From: Leptofilum sp041987425 | Lineage (GTDB): Bacteria; Chloroflexota; Anaerolineae; Promineifilales; Promineifilaceae | DNA length: 11,856 nt | Assembly (NCBI GenBank): GCA_041987425.1 | Contig: JBHIWP010000170.1 | Location: 1-11,856, forward strand | Direction of reading: 5' to 3' | In this document: positions 1-8,008 of the stretch, in pieces | Layout of the letters: every line of letters begins with the position of its first letter | Position numbering within the stretch: the stretch's first letter is position 1 | Notes under the pieces: model-generated | What the model was told of the DNA's origin: nothing | What the model saw: only the letters and a program-made list of their open reading frames with translations | Databases searched by the model: none | Program-made: the position numbers and the translations under genes

Positions 1-206
1 CCGTGACCCAGGATCATGGGCCCCCACGAACCGATGTAGTCGATATAGCGGCGATCGTTGGCGTCCCAGAAATAAGCGCCTTGCGCGCGCTGGACGAAGC
101 GCGGCGTGCCGCCCACGGCGCGAAAGGCGCGCACAGGCGAATCTACACCGCCGGGGAGAAGCTCTTGTGCTTCAGCAAACAGTTCAATCGACTTCTGAAT
201 GTTCAT
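1..206 (-). CDS. hemL: Glutamate-1-semialdehyde 2,1-aminomutase, N-terminal part (cut by window edge)
   Basis: PLP-dependent enzyme that moves the amino group of glutamate-1-semialdehyde to give 5-aminolevulinate, the second step of the C5 haem pathway in the cytoplasm. Only the first 68 residues are inside the window. They contain the family's N-terminal signature: LLPGGVDSPVRAFRAVGG at about 17-34, then a FWDANDRRYIDYIGSWGP stretch at about 46-63 and the ILGH that precedes the missing part. The PLP lysine lies beyond the edge. The ATG at 206-204 is chosen because the alignment begins right after it; an AAAGGG lies upstream but is not ideally spaced. It is the last haem gene in transcription order, 91 nt after hemE. 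The HemA plus HemL pair shows that the C5 route, not the ALA synthase route, is used. The identity is secure. Confidence 0.95.
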   Translation of the reverse strand, partial: MNIQKSIELFAEAQELLPGGVDSPVRAFRAVGGTPRFVQRAQGAYFWDANDRRYIDYIGSWGPMILGH

Positions 207-230
207 CCTGTAAACCCTTTGATTTTTAGG

Positions 231-275
231 ACGCTGAATTACCTGATTAAGCTTGGGAATCAGGATGATCTGCGT
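231..275. repeat. Imperfect inverted repeat in the hemE-hemL spacer
   Basis: The 91-nt spacer holds a hairpin-forming sequence. CCTGATT (242-248) pairs perfectly with AATCAGG (258-264) around a 9-nt loop. An outer ACGC (231-234) pairs with GCGT (272-275), with poorly paired bases between the two stems. No T-run follows on the minus strand, so it is not an obvious intrinsic terminator. It resembles the other spacer elements of this window in being AT-rich and inverted, but it lacks their clear tandem units. Confidence 0.55.
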
Positions 276-297
276 TCTATTTCTTTGGTTTCTTCTA

Positions 298-1347
298 TTA
301 TCGGCCGGTTGCTTCCTGGACGTAGGCTACTAATCGCTTGACCGTGTCGGTAGGTACGGTTGGGAAAATGCCGTGGCCCAGGTTGAAGATATGGCCTGGA
401 CGGCCGTTCGCCCGCCGCAACACATCATCCACCTTCCCCTTGACGGTCTCCCAATCAGTCAACAACACCGTTGGGTCCAAATTCCCCTGCACCGCCCGAT
501 CGTAGCCCACTTTCTCCCAGGCCAGATCCAGCGGAATACGCCAATCCACTCCAATAACGGAGCCGCCACAGGCAGCCACCTCTTCCAAATAGTAAGCGGT
601 GCCCGTGCTAAAGTTAATCGTCGGCACGTTGGCCCGCTCTAGTTCGGCAAAAAGCAGCTTGTTGTAGGGCTGAATGTATTGCACATAATCCTGCAACCCT
701 AGCGCCAGCCCGGCCCACGAGTCAAAAAGCTGCAAGGCCGACGCACCCGCGGCTGCCTGCTTCACTAAATAGTCCGCCTGCACCGTCGCCAGCTTGCGCA
801 TGAGCATTTCCCAGGCCTTTGGATATTGGTACATGAGCGCCTTGGTCTTTTCGTAATTCTTGCTGCCGCCACCCTCAATGGCGTAGCTGGCCAGCGTAAA
901 TGGGGCACCGGCAAAACCGATCAGCGGCACGCCGCGCGGCGTTAATTCCGCTGCCACCAGACGAATAGCTTCCAGCGTAAACCCCATATTTTCCTCTGCC
1001 GGGGGCGTTTGCAGCTTCTCTATATCTTCTGTGGTGCGAATCGGGTTATAAATCACCGGCCCTTCGCCTTTGACAAACTCCAGATTGAGGCCCATCCCCA
1101 CCAGCGGGGGTAGAATGTCCGAGAAAATGATAGCGGCGTCCATGCCAAACGCATCAATAGGCTGGAGGGTGATCTCGGCAGCCAGCTCTGGCGTGCGAAT
1201 AACTTCCAGCATTGAATGTTTGGCACGAATAGCCCGATATTCGGGCATGTAGCGCCCCGCCTGGCGCATGAGCCAGATGGGGGTGTGGTCCACCTGCTCG
1301 CGGCGGCAGGCGCGAAGAAAGTTTGAATTTTGCAATGATTTTGTCAT
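298..1347 (-). CDS. hemE: Uroporphyrinogen III decarboxylase
   Basis: Decarboxylates the four acetate side chains of uroporphyrinogen III to give coproporphyrinogen III, without a cofactor, in the cytoplasm. The 349-residue product has the usual length. It shows both family signatures: PIWLMRQAGRYMPEYR at about 23-38, and GFAGAPFTLASYAIEGG at about 144-160. The essential substrate-binding Asp is D77 in IIFSDILPP. The ATG at 1347-1345 has AAAGG about 7 nt upstream, which supports the start. It follows hemB across a 78-nt spacer that contains a repeat element, so it may be translated independently of the packed hemN-to-hemB block. Confidence 0.97.
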   Translation of the reverse strand: MTKSLQNSNFLRACRREQVDHTPIWLMRQAGRYMPEYRAIRAKHSMLEVIRTPELAAEITLQPIDAFGMDAAIIFSDILPPLVGMGLNLEFVKGEGPVIYNPIRTTEDIEKLQTPPAEENMGFTLEAIRLVAAELTPRGVPLIGFAGAPFTLASYAIEGGGSKNYEKTKALMYQYPKAWEMLMRKLATVQADYLVKQAAAGASALQLFDSWAGLALGLQDYVQYIQPYNKLLFAELERANVPTINFSTGTAYYLEEVAACGGSVIGVDWRIPLDLAWEKVGYDRAVQGNLDPTVLLTDWETVKGKVDDVLRRANGRPGHIFNLGHGIFPTVPTDTVKRLVAYVQEATGR

Positions 1348-1360
1348 GAATAACCTTTCT

Positions 1361-1436
1361 AATGGTGAATTGTGACTAGCGAATTGTGAATTGTTAACGA
1401 TGCCTCACCATTCACAATTAATTGTTCACAATTCAC
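1361..1436. repeat. Composite tandem/inverted repeat element, 14-bp period, hemB-hemE spacer
   Basis: GAATTGTGA occurs at 1367-1375 and 1381-1389 (period 14). Its inverse, TTCACAATT, occurs at 1411-1419 and 1425-1433 (period 14 again). GTGAATTGTGA (1365-1375) is a perfect 11-bp inverted match to 1426-1436, and AATGGTGA (1361-1368) matches TCACCATT (1405-1412). The element overlaps the last codons and TGA stop of hemB, so the final Glu-Leu-stop of HemB is written in repeat sequence. It could fold as a cruciform or RNA hairpin. No T-run marks it as a terminator. Confidence 0.75.
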
Positions 1437-2445
1437 GATTTTTCAACCAGGCCGCAGCAGCCAGGGCATGGTAAGTGATGATGAGATCGGCACCGGCGCG
1501 CTTGATGCCGGTTAGCGTCTCCAGAACGGTACGCTCTTCGTCCAGCCAGCCGTTGGCGGCAGCAGCTTTAAGCATGGCGTATTCGCCACTGACGTTGTAG
1601 GCAGCCAGCGGCAGCTCTGGGAACGCATCGCGCAGCTGGCGAATAATGTCCAAATAGGCCAGGGCTGGCTTTACCATGAGGAAGTCCGCCCCTTCATCTA
1701 CGTCCAGAGCCGCTTCACGCAGGGCTTCACGGCCGTTTGCCGGGTCCATCTGGTGCGTCTTGCGGTCGCCAAATTTTGGCGCACCGTCGGCAGCGTCGCG
1801 GAAGGGGCCGTAAAAGGCAGAGGCGTACTTAACCGCGTAGGACATGATGGGCAGCTGGCTGTAGCCAGCTACGTCCAGCCCGGCGCGGATGGCGGCGACC
1901 ATCCCGTCCATCATGCCGCTGGGAGCCACAACGTCGGCCCCAGCCGCAGCGTGAGACACGGCCACATCGATGAGCACGGGCAGGGTTTCGTCGTTCAGCA
2001 CCGCGCCATGCTCATCCAGCAGGCCGCAGTGCCCGTGGTCGGTGTACTCACAAAGACACACATCTGTAATGACAACCAGCTCTGGCAGCTCCTGCTTAAT
2101 GGCCCGAATTGCCCGCTGTACTATGCCGTTCGGGGCAAAGTTTTCTTGCCCAATAGGGTCCTTATGGGCAGGCAAGCCAAACAAGAGAACGGCGGGAATG
2201 TTAAGTTCGGCCGTTTTCTCCGCTTCTCGCACCGCTTCATCGACCGAAAGTTGGAAAATGCCCGGCATAGAAGGGATGGAATTGCGCACCTCTTTGCCAT
2301 GCGTTACAAAAAGCGGGTAGATAAAATCGCCCGGGTTAATCTCAGTTTCACGCACCATGCGGCGCAGTCCAGCAGAGGCCCGCAGGCGGCGCGGCCGGGC
2401 CTGGAGATCAATGGCGCTTGTTTGGGTAAAGAGTCGTTCGACCAT
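1426..2445 (-). CDS. hemB: Delta-aminolevulinic acid dehydratase (porphobilinogen synthase), zinc type
   Basis: Condenses two 5-aminolevulinate molecules to porphobilinogen. The 339-residue product has the family length. The Schiff-base lysine is K259 in GADFLMVKPALAY, and the second active-site lysine is K206 in SYAVKYASAFYGPFRDAA. The cysteines C130, C132 and C140 in VCLCEYTDHGHCGLL form the zinc-binding triad of the zinc-dependent subclass, rather than the Asp-rich magnesium type. The start is placed at the ATG 2445-2443, preceded by GAGGT at a 9-nt distance. An in-frame TTG two codons upstream is less likely because it sits too close to that ribosome site. The start is 2 nt after the hemD stop. 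The C-terminus ends in the repeat element at 1361-1436. Confidence 0.97.
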   Translation of the reverse strand: MVERLFTQTSAIDLQARPRRLRASAGLRRMVRETEINPGDFIYPLFVTHGKEVRNSIPSMPGIFQLSVDEAVREAEKTAELNIPAVLLFGLPAHKDPIGQENFAPNGIVQRAIRAIKQELPELVVITDVCLCEYTDHGHCGLLDEHGAVLNDETLPVLIDVAVSHAAAGADVVAPSGMMDGMVAAIRAGLDVAGYSQLPIMSYAVKYASAFYGPFRDAADGAPKFGDRKTHQMDPANGREALREAALDVDEGADFLMVKPALAYLDIIRQLRDAFPELPLAAYNVSGEYAMLKAAAANGWLDEERTVLETLTGIKRAGADLIITYHALAAAAWLKNREL

Positions 2446-2447
2446 CT

Positions 2448-3230
2448 TCAATTTACCTCAGTGTCCAATAGTTGAGCAGATTTGAGCTGCTGCACCATAC
2501 CGTCAATGGTGTATTCTTCAGGGACCAGCAGATTGGCAAGGCCGGCATCCGCAGCCGCCTCGGCCGTAACCGGACCAATACAGACAACCACCGCCTGCTG
2601 CAACATGCTTTCTAACGGCTTTGCAACTTTATCTCGGTGCTCGGCCATAATTTTAAAAAAGTTACGCACGCTGGAAGGGCTGGTGAAGGTGATGGCGGCA
2701 AAGCCTTTATTTAGTTCGGTCCAGGATTGAGGAGTGGGAACGGCCGTAACCGTGTCGTAAAGTGGCACTTCCGTTAAATTAGCCCCCCGTTCCTGCAGCA
2801 AATCGACAATCTCAGGGCGGCCGATTTTGGCCCGGGGCAGCAGCACCTTCTGGCCGCTCAAATCGCCCAGCCCCAGCACCAGTTCTTCACCTACAAACTC
2901 CTCAGGCATGTAGCTAATGTCGATGCCGCGCTCCCCCAGCTGCCGGGCCGTCGCCGACCCTACGGCCGCAACGCGGGGCAGGTTGTTCAATGCCAGTCCG
3001 AGTTCATCGACGCGGCGCAAAAAAAAGTCAACGGCGTTGCCGCTGGTGAAAATAAGCCAGTCAAAATCAGACAAAACGGCCAGCGCTGCATCCAGCGGTC
3101 CCCAGGGCAGCGGCTCTAGCTGGATTGTGGGAAACTCAATTGGCGTGAAGCCAGCCTGGCGCAGTTTTGTGCTGAAGGCCGCTGCCTGGTTGGCGGTGCG
3201 CGTTACCAGCACGCGGGGTGACTCAGCCAT
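2448..3230 (-). CDS. hemD: Uroporphyrinogen-III synthase
   Basis: Closes hydroxymethylbilane to uroporphyrinogen III with inversion of ring D. This family is weakly conserved in sequence, so the call rests on the overall pattern and on its position directly after hemC. The 260-residue product begins RVLVTRTANQAAAFSTKL with IEFPTIQLEPL following. It then has FDWLIFTSGNAV (about 55-66), RVAAVGSATARQL, KVLLPRA, and ITFTSPSSVRNF followed by VVCIGPVTAEAA near the C-terminus. These are the characteristic strands of the two HemD half domains. The ATG at 3230-3228 lies inside the end of hemC, giving the 8-bp overlap ATGGCTGA. A longer reading back to 3338 only adds antisense-looking sequence and is not used. 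Confidence 0.92.
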   Translation of the reverse strand: MAESPRVLVTRTANQAAAFSTKLRQAGFTPIEFPTIQLEPLPWGPLDAALAVLSDFDWLIFTSGNAVDFFLRRVDELGLALNNLPRVAAVGSATARQLGERGIDISYMPEEFVGEELVLGLGDLSGQKVLLPRAKIGRPEIVDLLQERGANLTEVPLYDTVTAVPTPQSWTELNKGFAAITFTSPSSVRNFFKIMAEHRDKVAKPLESMLQQAVVVCIGPVTAEAAADAGLANLLVPEEYTIDGMVQQLKSAQLLDTEVN

Positions 3231-4131
3231 CGTCCAAAATCTCCGCTGCCCCTTCCGCCATAGCCTCGCGGGCCAATTCCTGGCCCAGCGCCTCTGGCTC
3301 CTCACCGCTGCCACGAACCTGCACCATTGTCTCTCCATTCACCGCACCGACATAGCCAATGAGATCAATACGGCCGTCTTTCCACACGCCGTAGGCAGCC
3401 ACCGGGGTGGCACAGCCACCGCCAAGCGCGTGCAGGAAGGCCCGTTCGGCCGTAACGGCCGCAGCCACCTCTGGCTGATGAATGCTTGCCAGCAGTTCCA
3501 GCGTATCCGTGTCGTCGGCCCGACACTGCACGGCCAGAGCGCCTTGCCCAGGTGCAGGCAGCATTATCTCCAGCGGCAGCCACTCAGCCACGTACTGTTC
3601 TAGGCCCAGGCGAGTAACGCCCGCCGCGGCCAATACCGTGGCATCATACTGGCCTTCTTGCACTTTGCGGATGCGCGTTTCTACGTTGCCGCGAATGGAG
3701 CGCACGTCCAGGTCTGGACGCTGGCGGCGCAGCTGGGACTGGCGGCGCAGGCTGCTGGTGCCTATAACAGCGCCGCGAGGCAGCGTTGCCAGGGTGCGGC
3801 CGTCTGCCGCAATCAGCACATCCCGCACGTCGGCCCGCCCCACAATAGCCCCCAGGGTTAAGCCGGGGCTGTCTTCTACTGGCAAATCTTTCAGGGAGTG
3901 AACGGCGAGGTGGATACGGCCGTCTAGCAGCGCCTGTTCTAATTCCTGGGTAAACAACCCCTTACCGCCAATTAGCGGGAGCGGTTTGTCCAGCGTCTTG
4001 TCGCCCTGGGTCAGGTAGGACTTTGTGCGGCAGGTGATGCCGGGCCAGGCTTGCGTTAGCAAGCTGATAATGTGCTGCGTTTGCCACAGCGCCAGATTTG
4101 ATGTGCGGGTGCCGATGATACGTTCAATCAT
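3223..4131 (-). CDS. hemC: Hydroxymethylbilane synthase (porphobilinogen deaminase)
   Basis: Polymerises four porphobilinogens into hydroxymethylbilane on a covalently bound dipyrromethane cofactor. The 302-residue product has normal length. The cofactor cysteine is C240 in ALGGGCATPVAAYG and the catalytic aspartate is D82 in HLAVHSLKDLPVE. GTSSLRRQSQL (about 124-134), RSIRGNVETRIRK (about 144-156) and the APGQGALAVQCR segment supply the substrate and cofactor arginines and the hinge. The start is the ATG at 4131-4129, from which the conserved IIGTRTSNLALWQTQ begins at once. It overlaps the hemA stop by 8 bp (ATGATTGA). Only a weak ribosome site is visible, so translational coupling to hemA is likely. 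Confidence 0.97.
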   Translation of the reverse strand: MIERIIGTRTSNLALWQTQHIISLLTQAWPGITCRTKSYLTQGDKTLDKPLPLIGGKGLFTQELEQALLDGRIHLAVHSLKDLPVEDSPGLTLGAIVGRADVRDVLIAADGRTLATLPRGAVIGTSSLRRQSQLRRQRPDLDVRSIRGNVETRIRKVQEGQYDATVLAAAGVTRLGLEQYVAEWLPLEIMLPAPGQGALAVQCRADDTDTLELLASIHQPEVAAAVTAERAFLHALGGGCATPVAAYGVWKDGRIDLIGYVGAVNGETMVQVRGSGEEPEALGQELAREAMAEGAAEILDDG

Positions 4132-5449
4132 AATCTTGTAGCGTAGCGTTGGTGGCAGGATCGGACAACCCGAATAAATCACGAACGGTGCTGGCGTAAA
4201 CGGCCGCTTTCTCATCCTCGGCCTTGTGGCGCAGGCGCAAGGTGGGTTCATGCAACAGCTTGTTTACCAGCGCGCGCGAAAAATGGTGAATGTGGGCCAG
4301 CGTGTCAGAATCCACGTGGCTCAGGTAGCGCAGCGTGCGGTCCAGCTCCTGCTGGCGAATGGTCTCGGCCTTGTGCCGCAAATCCACAATGACCGGGCGT
4401 ACAGCCAGGCCGCGAAGCGCCGCAGTTAGCGTCTCAATCTCGGCTGCGATAATAGCCTCGATAGCCGGAATTTGCTGTTTTCGGGCTGCCAGCGCCTCGT
4501 CCAGACTTTGCTTGAGCTCATCGGCGTCGAACAGGTAAACATTTTCCAGCTCGCGTATGGCAGGGTCAATGTCGCGCGGGACGGCAATGTCGATGAGGAT
4601 TAACGGCCGTTCCTGACGCTGCTGCATGACTGTGGCGATGAGTTCGTAGCTGATCAGCGGCTCTTGGGCGGCAGTGGCGCTAATGACAACATCGGCCTGG
4701 GCAACGGCCGTTGGCAGCTGGTCCAGGCCATAAACCGGCAACCCATCCTCAGCGGCAAGCGCTTCGGCGCGCGCCCGGCTGCGATTAGCCAGAGCAACTT
4801 TCCTTGCGCCACGAGCGCGCAGTACCTTCAGCGCCAGATGGCCCATTTCACCCGCGCCAATGATGAGATGCTGCCGCCCGCTTAAGTCTCCCAAAATTGC
4901 CTGGGCTTGGGCCACCGCCATGGAGCTGGTGCTCACTGGATTCTGGCTGATGGCCGTTTCACTGCGTGCTCGCTTGCCGCAGCGGATGGCGGTGCGAAAC
5001 AGCGCCGTTAGCGTCGGGCCAACCGACCCGGCCTCGGTAGCCGCGACAAAAGCGTCTGTCACCTGCCCCAATATTTGCGGCTCGCCTAATACCTGCGAAT
5101 CTAGGCCCGCTGCTACCCGGCAGAGATGGCTGGCAGCGTCCAGGCCAGCGTACAGGTAAAGATGTTCCTGGAATGAACTCTTATCCACGCCGTTGATCAG
5201 GGCCAAGAGGTCGGTCAGCAGCGCGCGAGCGTCTAAGCCGGGGCAGTTGACCTGAGCAATAAGCTCCGTGCGGTTGCAGGTAGAAAGGATGGCCAGCTCC
5301 TGCACAGCGGCAAAGCGGCTGTCGGCCGTTTGCCAATTTGGCGGCAAATCCTGCAAAGAACAGCTTAGCTGCTCACGCAGGGCAATGGGGGCAGTGCGAT
5401 AGCTGAGACCCAGTAAAAAAATTCGGGCGGGTGGCGTTTGGTGTTCCAT
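4124..5449 (-). CDS. hemA: Glutamyl-tRNA reductase
   Basis: NADPH-dependent reduction of glutamyl-tRNA(Glu) to glutamate-1-semialdehyde, the committed and usually regulated step of the C5 pathway. The 441-residue product has the three expected domains. The catalytic domain carries the nucleophile C58 in ILSTCNRTEL, plus AGLDSQVLGEPQILGQV at about 114-130. The NADPH domain has GAGEMG at about 188-193 followed by VALANRSRARAEAL, then the IDIAVPRDIDPAIREL segment. The helical C-terminal dimerisation domain includes LVNKLLHEPTLRLR. The start is the ATG at 5449-5447, 4 nt after the hemN stop. A GTG nine codons upstream would overlap hemN and has no ribosome site. No haem-regulatory motif near the N-terminus was evident. 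Confidence 0.97.
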   Translation of the reverse strand: MEHQTPPARIFLLGLSYRTAPIALREQLSCSLQDLPPNWQTADSRFAAVQELAILSTCNRTELIAQVNCPGLDARALLTDLLALINGVDKSSFQEHLYLYAGLDAASHLCRVAAGLDSQVLGEPQILGQVTDAFVAATEAGSVGPTLTALFRTAIRCGKRARSETAISQNPVSTSSMAVAQAQAILGDLSGRQHLIIGAGEMGHLALKVLRARGARKVALANRSRARAEALAAEDGLPVYGLDQLPTAVAQADVVISATAAQEPLISYELIATVMQQRQERPLILIDIAVPRDIDPAIRELENVYLFDADELKQSLDEALAARKQQIPAIEAIIAAEIETLTAALRGLAVRPVIVDLRHKAETIRQQELDRTLRYLSHVDSDTLAHIHHFSRALVNKLLHEPTLRLRHKAEDEKAAVYASTVRDLFGLSDPATNATLQDYD

Positions 5450-5453
5450 AAAT

Positions 5454-6821
5454 TTAGACTGACTGTGAAAAGACACGGCTGTCTGGCTTATTGCGGCGCA
5501 GCCGCAGGTCCAAAGCCATGGCGGCGTTGCGCAGGAACGGCCGTCCCCGCTCCGTCATTGTCATCTGGTTACCGTTGATTGTAACGAGGCCATCATTGAA
5601 CAGTTCTGCCAGATAGTGGCGGACATCTTCCACCTGGGCCTCATCTGTTAGCTGCACCGTTTGCCTGGTCATAAACTGTAGAATTTGCTCGCGCTGCCGC
5701 CGATCTTCTGTACTTAGCAGGTGTCCCCGCAGCGTGCGAATCTCTCCGGCCAGCGCCTGCTTTTTATATTCGTTGATCTGCTTTTCGTTCTGGTGAAAGC
5801 AAGTGGGCGCCTCGGAAATGGAGCTAACACCCAGCCCTAGCAAAATGTCGGTGCGCATGTCGGCGTATCCCATAAAGTTTCGGTGCAGTTCACCACGCTC
5901 GTATGCCTGGTAAAGCTTGTCGCCGGGCAAGGCAAAGTGATCCAAACCCAGCTCCTTGTAACCAGCCTCTAAAAATATTTCCCGGGCAATTTCATACAGA
6001 GCGCGCTTGTCTGCACCTTTGGGCAGATCATCCTCGGTAAACAGGCGGTGTGCCTTTTTGATCCAGGGCACAAAGGCAAAGCTGTAAAGCGCAATGCGGT
6101 CCGGCCGGAGCTGAACGGTGGTTGCGGCCGTTTTGCGAAATGAATCCGGGGTTTGCGCTGGCAAGCCATAGATCAAGTCGTAGTTAACCGACTCAAAGCC
6201 CACTTCGCGCGCCATCGTCGTGAGATCACGCGTCAGTTCGTAAGGCTGAATGCGGTTAACAAGGTGCTGCACCTCCGGGTTGAAGTCCTGCACGCCCATG
6301 CTGATGCGCTGGAAACCCAGCTCGCGCAGCGCTTCCAGATGCGCCTGATTCGTTACGGTTGGGGCCACTTCAATGGAGCCCTCGAATTGCGAAGGGTCTA
6401 TGTTAACCGCGCCCATAATTGGCCGCAACAGTCGCTTAAGGTTCTCTGCACTATAAAAGGTAGGCGTGCCCCCGCCCAGGTGAATTTGCCGGATCGGTGC
6501 GGTTCTAAATTGCGGAACCTGCGCCAGATAGCTTTCCCACTCTTTGTGGATGGCTTTGGTGTAGCTGCGTTCATTATTATGATTTTGCGTGATGAAGGTA
6601 TTGCAGCCACAAAAGGTGCACAGCTTTTCGCAAAAGGGGATATGAATATAAAGTGACCAGGCCGTTTGGGGCTTATCGGCAAAGGTTTGCCGGAGGGCGT
6701 CAAGCCACTGTTCGCTGGTGGGATTGTCTGACCAGTAAGGGACGGTAGGATAGCTGGTGTAGCGCGGTGCGGGCACGTCGTATTTGGCTAACAACCCGTC
6801 ACGACTCTGTTCTTTAAACAT
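5454..6821 (-). CDS. hemN: Oxygen-independent coproporphyrinogen III oxidase (radical SAM)
   Basis: Oxidatively decarboxylates two propionates of coproporphyrinogen III to the vinyl groups of protoporphyrinogen IX, using S-adenosylmethionine and a 4Fe-4S cluster instead of oxygen. The 455-residue product starts with the HemN-specific LLAKYDVPAPRYTSYPTVP. It carries YIHIPFCEKLCTFCGC at 58-73, with C64, C68, C71 and C73. This CX3CX2CXC form separates genuine HemN from the HemW/HutW look-alikes. The SAM-binding HLGGGTPTF follows at about 134-142, then the long C-terminal HemN domain. The ATG at 6821-6819 has AAGGA 6 nt upstream, so an upstream reading from 6875 through the spacer is rejected. 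Confidence 0.96.
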   Translation of the reverse strand: MFKEQSRDGLLAKYDVPAPRYTSYPTVPYWSDNPTSEQWLDALRQTFADKPQTAWSLYIHIPFCEKLCTFCGCNTFITQNHNNERSYTKAIHKEWESYLAQVPQFRTAPIRQIHLGGGTPTFYSAENLKRLLRPIMGAVNIDPSQFEGSIEVAPTVTNQAHLEALRELGFQRISMGVQDFNPEVQHLVNRIQPYELTRDLTTMAREVGFESVNYDLIYGLPAQTPDSFRKTAATTVQLRPDRIALYSFAFVPWIKKAHRLFTEDDLPKGADKRALYEIAREIFLEAGYKELGLDHFALPGDKLYQAYERGELHRNFMGYADMRTDILLGLGVSSISEAPTCFHQNEKQINEYKKQALAGEIRTLRGHLLSTEDRRQREQILQFMTRQTVQLTDEAQVEDVRHYLAELFNDGLVTINGNQMTMTERGRPFLRNAAMALDLRLRRNKPDSRVFSQSV

Positions 6822-6871
6822 GAAATTTCCTTCAAAATTCTTCGTAAGCCAATGCTTGCTGCGATTTCTGA

Positions 6872-7996
6872 TCAAAGATTACGCAGATTGCGCAGGTTTT
6901 TCTCGTCTATGTGCCCGTTGGTTTGGGCACTGAAAGCCCGAACGCTGTCGTGCAGCGATTCACGCTGCGGCTGTTCCCAGCCCTGCAGGTGTCGCTGGGC
7001 CAGTTCCGTGTACAAAGTTAGCTGGGCCTCGCTGTCATTTAGGCAGGGAATGTATTGGTACTGCTTACCGCCCGCTTCCAGAAAAACTTCTCGCTTTTGC
7101 TCAGCCATTTCCTCCAGGGTTTCCAGGCAGTCCACGGCAAAGCCAGGGCAAACGGTATCGACGCTTGCCACGCCTTCCTGACCCCACTGCTCCAGCGTTT
7201 TGTCGGTGTATGGCTGGAGCCATTCTTCAGGGCCAAAGCGGGATTGAAAGCATACCTCGTATTGATCCTGGTTTAGCCCCAGGCCTTCTGAGACGAGACG
7301 GGCCGTTTTTTGACAAAAGCAGTAGTAAGGATCGCCTTTTTCAAAGTAGTTCTGGGGGATACCGTGAAAGGAGTAGAGCAGTTTGGCGGAACGGCCGTTC
7401 TCCTCCCAAAAATTGCGAATGCTGTTGACAAGCCCCTGAATGTACAGAGGGTTGTCATGGTAGCCCGTGATGGTGCGCAGTTCCGGCATCCAGCGGTAGC
7501 GCCGCAGCTCGTCGAAGACGATGTCGTAGATGGTGGCGGTGGTGGTGGCGGAGTATTGGGGAAAGAGCGGCATGACGAGAATGCGCTGCACGTTGGCCGC
7601 GCGGAACTCGGCTAACTTTTCGTTGATGCTGGGGCGGCCGTAGCGCATCGCCAGCGCCACACGAATGTTGTCTCCCCACTGCGCCTGCAAATTGGCTTGC
7701 AGCTTGTCGGTAATACTTTGCGAATAGACAAGCAGCGGCGAACCTTGGTCGGTCCAAATAGAGGCATAAAGTTTGGCGGATTTTTTGGGGCGAACGTTTA
7801 GAACAATGCCATTCAAGATGGGCTTCCACAGCCAGGCGGGCCACTCGATAACGCGGGGATCGCTTAAAAACTGTTTGAGATACGGCCGTAGCCCCTTCGC
7901 CGTCGGTACCTCCGGAGTGCCCAAATTTACTAACAAAATGCCGGTTCGCTGTGGCTCCCCGTGAGCGTACGTCGATTGTCCAATATAGTTTGTCAT
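6872..7996 (-). CDS. hemH: Ferrochelatase
   Basis: Inserts ferrous iron into the porphyrin ring, the last step of the haem pathway. The 374-residue product has ILLVNLGTPEVPT at about 20-32, LRPYLKQFLSDPRVIEWP at about 36-53, and GSPLLVYSQ. The ferrochelatase signature LLYSFHGIPQNYFEKGDPYY sits at about 206-225, with catalytic H211. VDTVCPGFAVDCLETLEE carries the active-site Glu near 292. With HemN next door, protoporphyrin rather than coproporphyrin is the likely substrate. The ATG at 7996-7994 has AGAGGAA 4 nt upstream, so the 18-residue upstream extension is rejected. The last 10 or so residues (EKNLRNLRNL) come from a DNA repeat and are probably not part of the fold. Confidence 0.95.
   Translation of the reverse strand: MTNYIGQSTYAHGEPQRTGILLVNLGTPEVPTAKGLRPYLKQFLSDPRVIEWPAWLWKPILNGIVLNVRPKKSAKLYASIWTDQGSPLLVYSQSITDKLQANLQAQWGDNIRVALAMRYGRPSINEKLAEFRAANVQRILVMPLFPQYSATTTATIYDIVFDELRRYRWMPELRTITGYHDNPLYIQGLVNSIRNFWEENGRSAKLLYSFHGIPQNYFEKGDPYYCFCQKTARLVSEGLGLNQDQYEVCFQSRFGPEEWLQPYTDKTLEQWGQEGVASVDTVCPGFAVDCLETLEEMAEQKREVFLEAGGKQYQYIPCLNDSEAQLTLYTELAQRHLQGWEQPQRESLHDSVRAFSAQTNGHIDEKNLRNLRNL
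6877..6894. repeat. Tandem 9-bp repeat at the 3' end of hemH
   Basis: GATTACGCA (6877-6885) is followed directly by GATTGCGCA (6886-6894), then GG and a T-run. On the coding strand these units write the Asn-Leu-Arg-Asn-Leu-Arg-Asn-Leu end of HemH, with the TGA stop at 6874-6872 immediately after. The 9-bp unit keeps the reading frame, which is why the peptide itself is repetitive. Repeats of this type occur in the spacers of many repeat-rich bacterial genomes. Here one has become the tail of an enzyme. Confidence 0.65.
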
Positions 7997-8008
7997 GCAG
8001 TTCCTCTT

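Noticed and set aside
1361..1436. Rho-independent terminator after hemB
   Set aside because: The inverted repeat is AT-rich with a long centre and has no T-run after it on the minus strand. Termination cannot be claimed from the sequence.
3..2475. Plus-strand open frames, for example 3-341, 373-642 and 1753-2475
   Set aside because: They lie opposite hemL, hemE and hemB, which have full family signatures. The plus-strand products show no recognisable family and their length follows from GC-rich antisense sequence.
3231..3338. A longer HemD starting at 3338
   Set aside because: The extra 36 residues are the out-of-frame reading of the hemC end. The conserved HemD sequence begins right after the ATG at 3230.
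6822..6875. A longer HemN starting at 6875
   Set aside because: The extension covers the spacer and the start of the repeat. The ATG at 6821 has a good AAGGA ribosome site and fits the family N-terminus.
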